Positions 36,401 to 44,103 of a stretch of 64,000 nucleotides of DNA are shown in pieces. Both the position numbers and the translations under genes were made by a program. Origin of the DNA: Mesobacillus sp. S13 (GTDB lineage: Bacteria > Bacillota > Bacilli > Bacillales > Cytobacillaceae); contig NZ_CP084622.1 of assembly GCF_020422885.1 (NCBI RefSeq), positions 2,561,001 to 2,625,000 of the forward strand. The letters run 5' to 3'. Within the stretch, counting starts at the first letter, position 1, and each line of letters starts with the position of its first letter. The notes below the pieces were generated by a model. It saw nothing but the letters and a program-made list of their open reading frames with translations, did no database searches and was not told the DNA's origin.

Positions 36401-36860
36401 GAACCTTGTAACTCATATAGGCAATTCCGTAAAATAAACCCGAAACAAGCGCGATGGACCCAGCTTTCATGAAAGGAGTCATCGTTTCCCAGTTGCTTGT
36501 CGCAACAAACAACCCGCCAATCAAAAGCATGATGACTCCAAGACTCAGCGACCAGGAAATGTTTCGTTCACGGATCTCTTCTGCTGATTTCTTTGGCCTG
36601 ACAATAGGCTGATTTTTTCGATTCACCTTCATTGGTATGCTGGCTGCAGGCTGGTCATCAGAGGCAACAGAATCATTCTTCTTCGTTCTTGCTGCCAACT
36701 CTTTCTCCTGCCGTTCCTTTGCCATCAAATCCAAAAAGTATTCATTATGTGCTTCTGATACATTTTTGTATTCCTCTCCAGTAACATAACCTAGTTCTTT
36801 TAAATGATAGAGCTCATTACGAAAAATCCTGCGCCTTTCTTCTTTAGGAGTATGTTCCAT
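33405..36860 (-). CDS. Large polytopic membrane protein, unknown function
   Basis: 1151 aa. A cytoplasmic N-terminal segment (about 1-105) is charged and resembles the start of SCO/DUF2157-like proteins (EERRRIFRNELYHLKELGYVTGEEY). It is followed by roughly 30 or more closely spaced hydrophobic segments to the C-terminus, with very short loops. No transporter motif, ATP site or catalytic residue is seen. Such size and density of membrane helices is unusual for a bacterial protein. The ATG at 36860 is supported by AAAGAGGGATTGGGGG upstream. It is monocistronic, with its own terminator. Function unknown. Confidence 0.8.
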   Translation of the reverse strand: MEHTPKEERRRIFRNELYHLKELGYVTGEEYKNVSEAHNEYFLDLMAKERQEKELAARTKKNDSVASDDQPAASIPMKVNRKNQPIVRPKKSAEEIRERNISWSLSLGVIMLLIGGLFVATSNWETMTPFMKAGSIALVSGLFYGIAYMSYKVLKIDKTAFAFVILGSLFLPIFTLSLGWFELLGSYLSFYGEGRFILGAISSSVLIPIYGFLANKLSSRVFVWFSFITVSITAAYLLKAIGLQTDGFYLGLVVFNTLLLAAYHQLKKKDVLSLFTAELALYAQANLVLSTLLMLFFYENDVFNGFNLILTAILYLSMIFVNGHKEYHFVFSAMFVYGAYQILETWEFAEGSLIGYALLGFVFLFIPRFIEDKYALKRAFQITSAVVSGLAFLFITAEAMMIHSENPSYILVAAYLIISANFIYLANANENMIFNYLSPIFIAAAMFEAVLQTWKWISIEHLSLPIYFIGFALFMLLGWPLKLRSLHVINTSSRDVGIVIMLSMILIAFFQSLWWELGMMYFLTSFAFYVMKNIDTRAILPLMAQWAAPISLGLSATAIGEEIRLNSSFYHDAIGLPGNFALAGVLLLAVSFGLGRIQEAKLSKNAFFCGHGFYAVSLFYTFTFPISNLYGESVIWFGGILMSLLLYKVTKETVVAFLSALVSLAWYLITFNSIDEMLYDFSTFSEALIIPGGGWLLLGAAALLFQKRKELAVAHSWIAHVYLAPIMAVAFIIYGEEAIISYLISAGIYAASIPFVKKEWKVKAFLYAAFTSLFLAIHTGVGYFSKTESGHYGFLLTSTLLTVFWKLSSADYKQRTLYYLVPISLLGVASFLAAYPYSWLLYGITIGYAAAILVLLHKVKWELVAIAPLMMVYYGTVQMIFQARQEVFWDIAILAGFGILLILSGRKMFQNLWEKGVPIGLKSLDAYSIVGFLFIVSVAFLNSETFWALIIHGLLLSAGLWLQRNRVHGIGVRVIQFTAGAYLLVPYYTALEQFEIPAILEREIYVLPFVALSIFARLIFKGENKQITSYIQWAVLVIVSLLLIQDGLESNTVYDALILGTLSLISMLAGMWLRIKSYFFVGSGVLLLNVILQTRPFWGNLPWWGYLLITGSVLITIASFNEWHKQKGAKGEKTYLVKLKERLLVKLKSWN

Positions 36861-37115
36861 TTTTATCCCCCAATCCCTCTTTAATCCAAAATGGTTCGTT
36901 TAGTGTAATTTTACACCTTTAATTAAAAAATTCAACATTCATTTGTAAAAAAACAAAAGTGTTTTTTCGACAATATTCTATTCCAACATTGCCTATACAC
37001 ATTTATAATAGGTAAAGTGCGCTCTCAAACTGTATTTCAAGGACCCATATCGCCTTATCAATTACAGGTAAAAACATTGGAGTATGCAAATAATAGAGAT
37101 TAAGAGGTAAATAAG

Positions 37116-37481
37116 ATGGCTGATTTTTTATGGATTATATATTTGGGGTTTTTAGGCACGACAGCTATTTGGTTTTTATTGAAGGGAAAATATAAAAACA
37201 AGATCACCAGGACAGATTTTGTCATTTCAATCATCACATGGTTTGGATTATTTGGTTATGTAACGGAGACACCAATGCTGATCCCTCTAGTCTGGAAAAT
37301 CGTTTTTGTATTTGGTCTTCTTTGGGATGTCATTTTTACCGTATTCTTTGCGGACCGTTTTGCAGCCGATTTTGGATTCGATGAAGATGAAGAAGAAGAA
37401 CCGATGCCCCTTGCAGCTAGGCTAAGTGGATTGATCTTTGTTGTTCCCCTTTACTATGGAATTTTTCATTATGCATTTTAA
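37116..37481 (+). CDS. Small membrane protein, unknown
   Basis: 121 aa with about four membrane segments: MADFLWIIYLGFLGTTAIWF, then IITWFGLFGYV, IVFVFGLLWDVIFTVFF and LIFVVPLYYGIFHY. A highly acidic loop (FDEDEEEEPMP) lies before the last segment. Not recognised. Start ATG follows AGAGGTAAA. It is alone and ends in a terminator. Confidence 0.7.
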   Translation: MADFLWIIYLGFLGTTAIWFLLKGKYKNKITRTDFVISIITWFGLFGYVTETPMLIPLVWKIVFVFGLLWDVIFTVFFADRFAADFGFDEDEEEEPMPLAARLSGLIFVVPLYYGIFHYAF

Positions 37482-37501
37482 ACGGCTTAGGCCGTTTTTT
37501 T
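37480..37501 (+). terminator. Terminator after the 121-aa membrane protein
   Basis: AAACGGC/GCCGTTT stem followed by TTTTTG. Confidence 0.8.
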
Positions 37502-37718
37502 GTTACCCAAGATGAACTATATTACGATAATGATGTTATTTTTTAATATAATATCGTACGAAAAACATGTTTATAAGGGCGGTTTTTCAGTTTTCTCCCT
37601 GCCGAATTAGTACCTGGTACTATCACCGGATTTGATTGTCTTTACCAGAAAGACAGTATTATCTTTGCAATAAAAAGCTGTCTGCATTCCTTGCTGACTT
37701 CGCCTTTGTATGATGACA

Positions 37719-37917
37719 TATAAGCGGATGATTTCCGGCTATTGTATAAGGATCTCATTTTACACGCAGGAATAAACGGAGCTATTCCGGTTAACTGAAA
37801 TAAATAAAACAATATCCCACGATTCGATTCATTTAAACGGAAAAAAGACCCTTATTTTTACGAAAATAAGGGTCTTTTCCAATTTAATCGGAATTTTTCC
37901 GTCTATTTTTTTTACAG
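37719..37917. repeat. Dispersed ~195-bp intergenic repeat, copy B
   Basis: Second copy of the element at 9795-9992. Matching blocks include TTCCGGCTATTGTATA, TATTCCGGTTAACTG, AAACGGAAAAAAGACCC and a GACCCTTATTTT/AAAATAAGGGTC hairpin, in the same order and spacing, with about 25-30% divergence by eye. The rest of the gene-free stretch 37502-38010 shows only AT-rich DNA. Confidence 0.75.
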
Positions 37918-38010
37918 AACCTAATGAAACCGAGATAAAACCTGTTTAGGTTCTACATTTGTAACAAGAACGCGACCGTCACTTTTGCTGAATTGACGTT
38001 TGTGCTCAGG

Positions 38011-38682
38011 TTATAAAGGCAATAAAGTCACGGTTTCTCTATTTTTTAGCTGATCAATCATATTACTCCACTGCTCAGGTTTCTTAGCGAGAACGGAATA
38101 ATAAGTAGTGAGAAAATCTGAGATTAACGCTGCCGGCAGTTCATGAGTAATCTCATCTGTCGGCATGAAGCATAGATCAAGTCCCTCTACAGCTTCTCCG
38201 TCATTCTCCCATGATGGGTGCACATACTCCATATCAAGTCGCTTATAGCCGAGATGGGATAAGACTTCACGTCTCACAAACGGATCCATCGTTTTTACGC
38301 CGCCAAAATCATGGTCTGCCTTTCGGTATGGGTCATAAATCTCTGCAAACATACCGAACAGCTCCACACCTTTTTCACCAGCGAGGTTTTGCAAGTCTTC
38401 CATCCTTTTATTTGCAAGGAATCTTCCAAGACTGAGTCCCGGTTTCCCAACAATCGTGAAATCCGTCATGGCTATATTCCAGTCTGGATAGTATCGATAT
38501 TCGGTAACTCCTACAACCTCTCCCTCATGTACAGCAACGAATACTCTGATGCCCGGATCCTCGAGAGGTTCTTTCCATAAATCAAACTCAAGTACCTCTT
38601 CAGGCGGAAAGACTTCTTTCATTAAATTATGGAGCTTTGCAAAATGCGGATCTTCAATACTGTTAACACGAATATATTCCAT
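38011..38682 (-). CDS. GNAT-family N-acetyltransferase
   Basis: 223 aa. A GNAT core is visible: VFVAVHEGEVVGVTEYRYY (beta-bulge), IAMTDFTIVGKPGLSLGRFL (acetyl-CoA turn region, though not the classic Q/RxxGxG/A) and a helical C-terminus. The substrate is unknown. It begins 20 bp after the nitrilase gene on the same strand, so the two form an operon; in B. subtilis YhcX the two activities are fused in one chain (from memory). The start is ATG at 38682 after AAGGAGCA. Confidence 0.8.
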   Translation of the reverse strand: MEYIRVNSIEDPHFAKLHNLMKEVFPPEEVLEFDLWKEPLEDPGIRVFVAVHEGEVVGVTEYRYYPDWNIAMTDFTIVGKPGLSLGRFLANKRMEDLQNLAGEKGVELFGMFAEIYDPYRKADHDFGGVKTMDPFVRREVLSHLGYKRLDMEYVHPSWENDGEAVEGLDLCFMPTDEITHELPAALISDFLTTYYSVLAKKPEQWSNMIDQLKNRETVTLLPL

Positions 38683-38702
38683 GAACCATGCTCCTTATCA
38701 GA

Positions 38703-39575
38703 TTAGATTTTTTCTGTTTGTTCCCAGTCCGGATAAAGGTCCGTGCGGCGGTCACGCCAAGTAGTGACAGAACCTCGCTCGCGCACCTCGTATAGTAGTT
38801 CTAAGTCAAGGTCAGCAGTAACGATCATGTCATCATTAAGTTCTCCTTCAACCTGGAGGCCTTTTGGCGGGAACGGAATATCATTAGGCGTAATCACTGC
38901 CGCCTGGCCAAAATTGGCGCGCATAAAGTCTACAGTTGGCAATGCGCCAACCGTTCCTGTCAAAACAACGTAGACCTGGTTTTCAATAGCTCGAGCATGG
39001 CTTGTATAGCGGACGCGATGGAAACCATGGCGGTCATCTGTACAGGAAGGTACGAAAATGACATCTGCACCTTTAGCTTTAGCCATTCTTACGATTTCAG
39101 GAAACTCAATGTCATAGCAAGTTAGCAGCGCGATGCGACCCTTGTCTGTATCAAATACCCTGAAATCCTCACCCGCACTCATATTCCACTCATTAACCTC
39201 GGTTGGCGTGATATGAAGCTTCGCCTGCTCAACGATTCTGCCATCCGGGTAAAACATGTGCGCCACATTATAGAGCTTTCCTTCTCGAGCGATGACATGA
39301 GTACCGCCAATGATGTGCATGCCTGTTTCCAATGCGAAACCCTGGAACAGGTTTAAATATTGTTCAGTAAAACCGGGGAGTTCATTGATGGTAAGCCTCG
39401 TACCCTGGTCACTTCCGATTGATAATAATTGAGTAGTAAAGAACTCAGGAAATAAAACGAATTCTGAACCATACTCCTGTGCTGTTTTTACATAATGCTC
39501 ACACTGCTGAGCAAACTCTTCGAACGACCTGATCGTGTGAAGATGGTACTGGACTGCGGAAACTCTCATTTTCAT
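38703..39575 (-). CDS. Carbon-nitrogen hydrolase (nitrilase superfamily)
   Basis: 290 aa with the Glu-Lys-Cys triad: Glu in LFPEFFTTQL, Lys in EQAKLHITPTE, and nucleophile Cys153 in ALLTCYDIEFPEIVR. It hydrolyses amide or nitrile C-N bonds; the exact substrate is not clear. Length is normal for an amidase-type member. Start ATG at 39575 is chosen after GGGGGAATG; the TTG one codon upstream is less likely. It is the first gene of a two-gene operon with the GNAT gene. Confidence 0.9.
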   Translation of the reverse strand: MKMRVSAVQYHLHTIRSFEEFAQQCEHYVKTAQEYGSEFVLFPEFFTTQLLSIGSDQGTRLTINELPGFTEQYLNLFQGFALETGMHIIGGTHVIAREGKLYNVAHMFYPDGRIVEQAKLHITPTEVNEWNMSAGEDFRVFDTDKGRIALLTCYDIEFPEIVRMAKAKGADVIFVPSCTDDRHGFHRVRYTSHARAIENQVYVVLTGTVGALPTVDFMRANFGQAAVITPNDIPFPPKGLQVEGELNDDMIVTADLDLELLYEVRERGSVTTWRDRRTDLYPDWEQTEKI

Positions 39576-39756
39576 CAATCATTCCCCCTGTATCTATAAA
39601 AATAACATTTCGACTTCAAAATTTCAGAAATACGAAAATCATTATATAGCATTTTACTTTTTATGAATACATTTTTCCATAAAAATAGGCAAGAAATTCA
39701 TCATCCGTTTGAACCCTTTCCCAGCCAGCGAAAAAAATAGTTCCTTTTACAATTAG

Positions 39757-39774
39757 ATTAGATTATAATCTAAT
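39757..39774. promoter_or_regulatory. 18-bp perfect palindrome upstream of MFS gene
   Basis: ATTAGATTATAATCTAAT lies 36 bp before the MFS start codon and is embedded in further TTAGATTA-like half-sites. It includes a TATAAT -10-like core, so a dimeric repressor here would block transcription. No regulator gene is adjacent. Confidence 0.5.
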
Positions 39775-39809
39775 TAGATTAATATATAATTAGACTGTTG
39801 GAGGACACT

Positions 39810-41036
39810 ATGTTCAAAACATTTAAACTGGAGAAATCCTACCGGAAGCTATTCTTCGCTGGCATCATTAATGGAATTGGGGATCGGTTCAGCCAGGTGG
39901 CGCTGCTGGCACTCATCCTGCAAATGACTGGTTCTGGACTCTCTGTCGGAATCACAATGGCTCTCAGGATGATCCCCTTTTTATTCTTTAGCCCTTTGAG
40001 CAGCAGCCTCGGAATGAAATTCGGAAGAAAAACAGTCATGATCATTACCGACTTAGCCAGAGCGGTTATAGCATTGTCTTTTCTAGCGGTCGATCATCCT
40101 GATGATATGTGGATTGTCTATGCTGCCTCCTTCCTGCTGGCGTCTGGAGAAGCCATCTACGCACCGATCAGAAAATCAAGCATTCCTGCCATGGTTTCGT
40201 CGAAATCACTAAAAGATATAAATGGCTGGGAACAAGTATTAATAGGATTTGTATTAGTAATTGGAGCATTTAGCGGAGGGGTTGTTTCCTATTTCCTGGG
40301 AGCGAAAACAGCATTTATGCTTAATATTGTATCCTTCCTTGCCGCCGGCTGGATTTTATCGACACTGCCTTCTCTTGAGCCAAAGAAAGAAAATGACTTG
40401 ATCCTTAAACCAAATCATGAAAAGTATAGTGAGCTGCTGCCCGTTATTGCGGCTTCATCGTTCCTGTTATTGTTAATGATGTTCGAGCTTATCATCCCGC
40501 TGATTAATGGGATTGAGAATGTGTTAATAAGCGTGTATGCCGTCGAGACGTTTGAAAAAGCTGATCTGGGAGTGGGGATCTTTTACAGTGTACTAGGCGT
40601 GGGATTGATTATCAGCCCTTTATTAACAAGGATGATCCAAAATAGGTTTCTATTATTTTCTTTTGTATGTATCATTGGCGAAGGATTGATCTTGACGACG
40701 ATAAGCCAGACAAAGTCTTTTTGGCTGGCAGCTGCATTGTTTGGCTTGACCGCAGTTTTCAGCGGAGTCGGCAACACACTTCTCGACACGGTGGCAATGG
40801 ATACTGTTCCTTCAAAATGGCACGGAATGTACTTCGGTATCACCAGTATGCTGTCCAATACTTTCATCGGGTTCTCCATGTTCTTTACAGGCTTAGCGCT
40901 GGAATGGTTCAGTCCAAGATTGGTGGGTATGTTCGGCGGAATCATGTATATTGCTTTCGGGATCTTATTCTTAATATGGTCTATAAAATATAGTGTTGAC
41001 CAGGAGAAAGTAAAATTAATGGAAAAAGCAATGTGA
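39810..41036 (+). CDS. MFS transporter
   Basis: 408 aa with about 12 membrane segments. Typical features are the N-terminal RLFF/RF segment and the loop 2-3 motif GMKFGRKTVMI (A-motif-like GxxxGRK). It belongs to the drug-efflux-like MFS group (MFS_3), but the substrate cannot be predicted. ATG at 39810 follows GGAGGACA; the four upstream codons are rejected. It sits alone behind an 18-bp palindrome, which suggests it is repressed until an inducer is present. A terminator follows. Confidence 0.85.
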   Translation: MFKTFKLEKSYRKLFFAGIINGIGDRFSQVALLALILQMTGSGLSVGITMALRMIPFLFFSPLSSSLGMKFGRKTVMIITDLARAVIALSFLAVDHPDDMWIVYAASFLLASGEAIYAPIRKSSIPAMVSSKSLKDINGWEQVLIGFVLVIGAFSGGVVSYFLGAKTAFMLNIVSFLAAGWILSTLPSLEPKKENDLILKPNHEKYSELLPVIAASSFLLLLMMFELIIPLINGIENVLISVYAVETFEKADLGVGIFYSVLGVGLIISPLLTRMIQNRFLLFSFVCIIGEGLILTTISQTKSFWLAAALFGLTAVFSGVGNTLLDTVAMDTVPSKWHGMYFGITSMLSNTFIGFSMFFTGLALEWFSPRLVGMFGGIMYIAFGILFLIWSIKYSVDQEKVKLMEKAM

Positions 41037-41041
41037 AGAAC

Positions 41042-41078
41042 AAAAAGCTCCATCGATCTACAGTCGATGGAGCCCCAA
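41042..41078. terminator. Terminator between the MFS and GGDEF genes
   Basis: GCTCCATCGA/TCGATGGAGC stem with CAAAAA before it and CCCCAAAA after. It serves the convergent genes on both strands, with modest T-runs. Confidence 0.7.
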
Positions 41079-41091
41079 AATTAGCTTAGAT

Positions 41092-43131
41092 CTAATTATT
41101 ATTCGCACTTTCACATACTTCAATACGATTCCGGCCGTTTTGCTTAGCTTTGTAGAGCGCCCGGTCGGCGAATTCAAGAATCTGCTTAGGGTCATTCTGA
41201 TGTATAGGAGTGACGCACGCAATCCCGACACTGATTGTAACACTACTGCTGACTTTGGAGTTTAGGTGTTCAATGTTCATCTTCTGGATGATTGAACGGA
41301 ATTCGTCTGCTAGTTGAGATGCTTTTGGTGCCTCCGTATTCGGAAGAACTACCGCAAATTCTTCACCCCCATATCTCGCAGCAAAATACCCTTTTTCATG
41401 GAAAAATCGTTCGAGCTCACGGGCAAACGATTTCAAGCAGTTATCGCCTTGGATATGCCCATACGTATCATTGTAATTTTTAAAATAATCAATATCTAAA
41501 AGAAGCAGGGATAATGCGGTTTTCTGCTTGCAAGCAAAAGACCATTCAGTAATAAGGAATTCGTCAAAGGCGCGGCGGTTATATATTTCAGTCAATCCAT
41601 CAAGAGACGATAGCTTCTTCAGGAGAGAATTGCTTTCTCTTAATTGATTTTCAATAGTCCTCCTTGCTGTCACGTCTCTTGTGGCGAACATCATGCCTGA
41701 AGACTTGCCTGACTTGTCCTTTACCGGTCTTGCAGTAGTCTCAACCCATATATAACTGCCATTTTTATGAAGCATCCTGTAACTGGATGTTACGATGCCA
41801 CTTAATTCATTAGGGTTTCCGTATTGCTCAAGCAGTTGCTGACCATCTTCTGGATGGATTTTCCCGTAAAGATTTGTTCCAATCAATTCATCGTTTTTAT
41901 AGCCCAGAATCCTCTTGCTTGAGGGAGATATATAAATGATCTTTCCTTCACGTGAAAGCCTTCCGATCATATCAGATGAATTTTCAGCAATGAAGCGATA
42001 CTGTTCTTCACTTTCCCGAAGAGCTCTTTCCATACTTTTACGCTTAGTGATTTCCTTTATAACAGTCAATACAGCTTTTTCTCCCTGGTAGGTAATTATG
42101 GAAGATGATACTTCAATATCAATATATGAGTCTTCCTTTTTAAACCGATCCTCAAAACTGATCACTGTCTTATCATTAAAATCCAGTCTGGAAACCAGAT
42201 TCGGATGGTTGATGAAAATAGACCGAACAGGTTTGCCGATTAACTCTTTCAAGTTGGACCCAAATAAGGCTTCAGTGTGCGGGTTAGCGTAAACTATTTG
42301 ATCATATTGAGTCAGAATAATCGCATTAGGCGAAAGTTCTACAAGTGTCCTGTATTGTTCCTCGCGTTCTTTGAGCTGCTGGGAAAGCTTTTCCACTTCG
42401 GAAAGGTCAGTATAGACAGCGAGGTAATTTACCAGTTCTCGTTCTTCATTCAAGATTGAGAAGATGTTCACCTTCATTAAATAATGGCTGCCATCTTTTC
42501 GTTTATTCCATAACTCTCCTTCCCAACATCCTCTTGTCAAAATAGAGTCCCACATTCTCTTATAAAAAATCGGTGTATAGCTGTGCGACTTCCATAACCT
42601 CGGGTTTTTACCAATCACACTTTCCTTAAGATAGCCTGTCAATCGAGTGAATGATTCACTGACAGCCCGTATCTTGCCTTCTGGTGTGGTGATGACAATG
42701 CCTTTGTTTGCACTTAGTATAAGTGAACCTGCCTCTTCCGAGTAATCTTGATCAATGGAACTGGGTGTTATAAAGCGAAGATAGGATCTAATAGCTGGTT
42801 CCCCATTAAACATCACACATTCAGAATCGACCTGGAGGTCCATTGGAATTCCGTTTATTAAGAAACTCATTATTATACCATCCAGAATTGTTCCTTCTTC
42901 TATTGCTGCGATTCTGGCAGTGATTGTTCCTTGCCTAGTATCAGCTAAAAAGGAAAATATCGATTTACCTATTAATTCACCTGGAGACTTGTATCCGAGC
43001 AACTGGGTGCCGCCTTCATCTATGGAAAGAATCACGGAGTTTTTATGTATACACACAAAATAGGGTGATTGATTATTGACAGCTACTGCATCTGCGATAT
43101 TAGACCCTGTCGTGCTTTCCTTTACCTTCAT
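41092..43131 (-). CDS. Multi-PAS diguanylate cyclase
   Basis: 679 aa. Four PAS/PAC-type segments (about 20-110, 140-250, 260-370, 375-490) are followed by a GGDEF domain (about 510-675) with active-site GGEEF at about 585. It makes cyclic di-GMP from two GTP. The four residues preceding FAARYGGEEF are EKGY, so the usual inhibitory RxxD I-site is absent and product inhibition is not expected. No membrane segment, so it is a cytoplasmic sensor. Start ATG follows AAGGAGAAG. It is monocistronic; PAS ligands are unknown. Confidence 0.93.
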   Translation of the reverse strand: MKVKESTTGSNIADAVAVNNQSPYFVCIHKNSVILSIDEGGTQLLGYKSPGELIGKSIFSFLADTRQGTITARIAAIEEGTILDGIIMSFLINGIPMDLQVDSECVMFNGEPAIRSYLRFITPSSIDQDYSEEAGSLILSANKGIVITTPEGKIRAVSESFTRLTGYLKESVIGKNPRLWKSHSYTPIFYKRMWDSILTRGCWEGELWNKRKDGSHYLMKVNIFSILNEERELVNYLAVYTDLSEVEKLSQQLKEREEQYRTLVELSPNAIILTQYDQIVYANPHTEALFGSNLKELIGKPVRSIFINHPNLVSRLDFNDKTVISFEDRFKKEDSYIDIEVSSSIITYQGEKAVLTVIKEITKRKSMERALRESEEQYRFIAENSSDMIGRLSREGKIIYISPSSKRILGYKNDELIGTNLYGKIHPEDGQQLLEQYGNPNELSGIVTSSYRMLHKNGSYIWVETTARPVKDKSGKSSGMMFATRDVTARRTIENQLRESNSLLKKLSSLDGLTEIYNRRAFDEFLITEWSFACKQKTALSLLLLDIDYFKNYNDTYGHIQGDNCLKSFARELERFFHEKGYFAARYGGEEFAVVLPNTEAPKASQLADEFRSIIQKMNIEHLNSKVSSSVTISVGIACVTPIHQNDPKQILEFADRALYKAKQNGRNRIEVCESANNN

Positions 43132-43287
43132 TTAACTTCTCCTTGCAAAATCAAAATGGATATCACAATTATTTTAATTGTGTTGATTTTTTTAATCAAC
43201 AATAGAATGGAAGCATTATCTGTTAGAATACAAAAATACCAGATATTAAATTGCTAGCAGCTGATATCTATCTGTTATCAGAAACTA

Positions 43288-44091
43288 TCACTTATGGTCG
43301 ATTGGAGTCGAAAGCCCTGTTATAAAGCTGTTTATATGCTTCCCAATCTGCTGAATTGTCGATTTTCCGGATTGTGGATTTGATAGTTCATCAATGAGTA
43401 CAACAATAATTGCTTCATTCTCTCCATAGGCAATTATACCGCAATCATGTTCGACTCCGGGAAGTTCTCCCGTCTTATTTCCGATTTCAAGTAATGTATC
43501 ATCCATATAAAATGGCAGCTTTTCTTTGAATTGCTGTTGAAGTAAAAACGCATGGAATATAGATTTTGAGTCTTGGTTGAGTAGATCTCCTTTAACTCCT
43601 TCTTTCAAGCATAGTCCGATATCTGCAGCAGATGTATAATTATCGAGACCGGATTGAATAGCTGAGAAATCCAGCATTTTACGCTGCAATATAGAATGGC
43701 TCATTCCTAGCCTGGAAATAGTGGCATTAATAGAGTCTTTGCCAAGCAAATCAATCATCAGGTTGGTTGCCGAGTTATCTGACACGATGATCATAAGGGA
43801 CATTAAATCCACAACCGGCAGTTGTTTGACCTTCATAGCCTGAAGAACACCGGTGTCACCAATTTTGTCTCCTTCTTCAATAGGCAATTGACTTTCTTTT
43901 TGCAGCTGGCCTGCCTCCATTTGCCTCAAAGCTTCGAATAAAATCGGCAATTTTATCAAGCTGGCAGACTGGTAAACCTCATTACTGTTAAATTCAATCA
44001 TTTCTCCTTCAATCTCCAAAAACAAACTCGCCCGGCCATTACACCCAGCGAGTTCTTGCAACAGTATTGTTCTTAATTCTTCTAATGTCAT
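43288..44091 (-). CDS. Class A beta-lactamase-like serine hydrolase (cytoplasmic)
   Basis: 267 aa of the PF13354 type. Active-site motifs are Ser44-LI-Lys47 (SLIK), SDN at 104-106 and KTG at 206-208. The omega-loop ExxLN of true class A beta-lactamases is not found. No signal peptide, so it acts in the cytoplasm. It lies 12 bp after ykfD, on the same strand, as the last gene of the dpp-ykf operon; B. subtilis lacks a gene here. A role on imported muropeptides or D-amino-acid peptides is inference. No convincing terminator follows. Confidence 0.85.
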   Translation of the reverse strand: MTLEELRTILLQELAGCNGRASLFLEIEGEMIEFNSNEVYQSASLIKLPILFEALRQMEAGQLQKESQLPIEEGDKIGDTGVLQAMKVKQLPVVDLMSLMIIVSDNSATNLMIDLLGKDSINATISRLGMSHSILQRKMLDFSAIQSGLDNYTSAADIGLCLKEGVKGDLLNQDSKSIFHAFLLQQQFKEKLPFYMDDTLLEIGNKTGELPGVEHDCGIIAYGENEAIIVVLIDELSNPQSGKSTIQQIGKHINSFITGLSTPIDHK

Positions 44092-44103
44092 AGTTTTTAT
44101 TCC

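Noticed and set aside
43258..43287. Terminator after the beta-lactamase-like gene
   Set aside because: CTGATA/TATCAG can pair, but there is no T-run and the loop is long, so it is not convincing.
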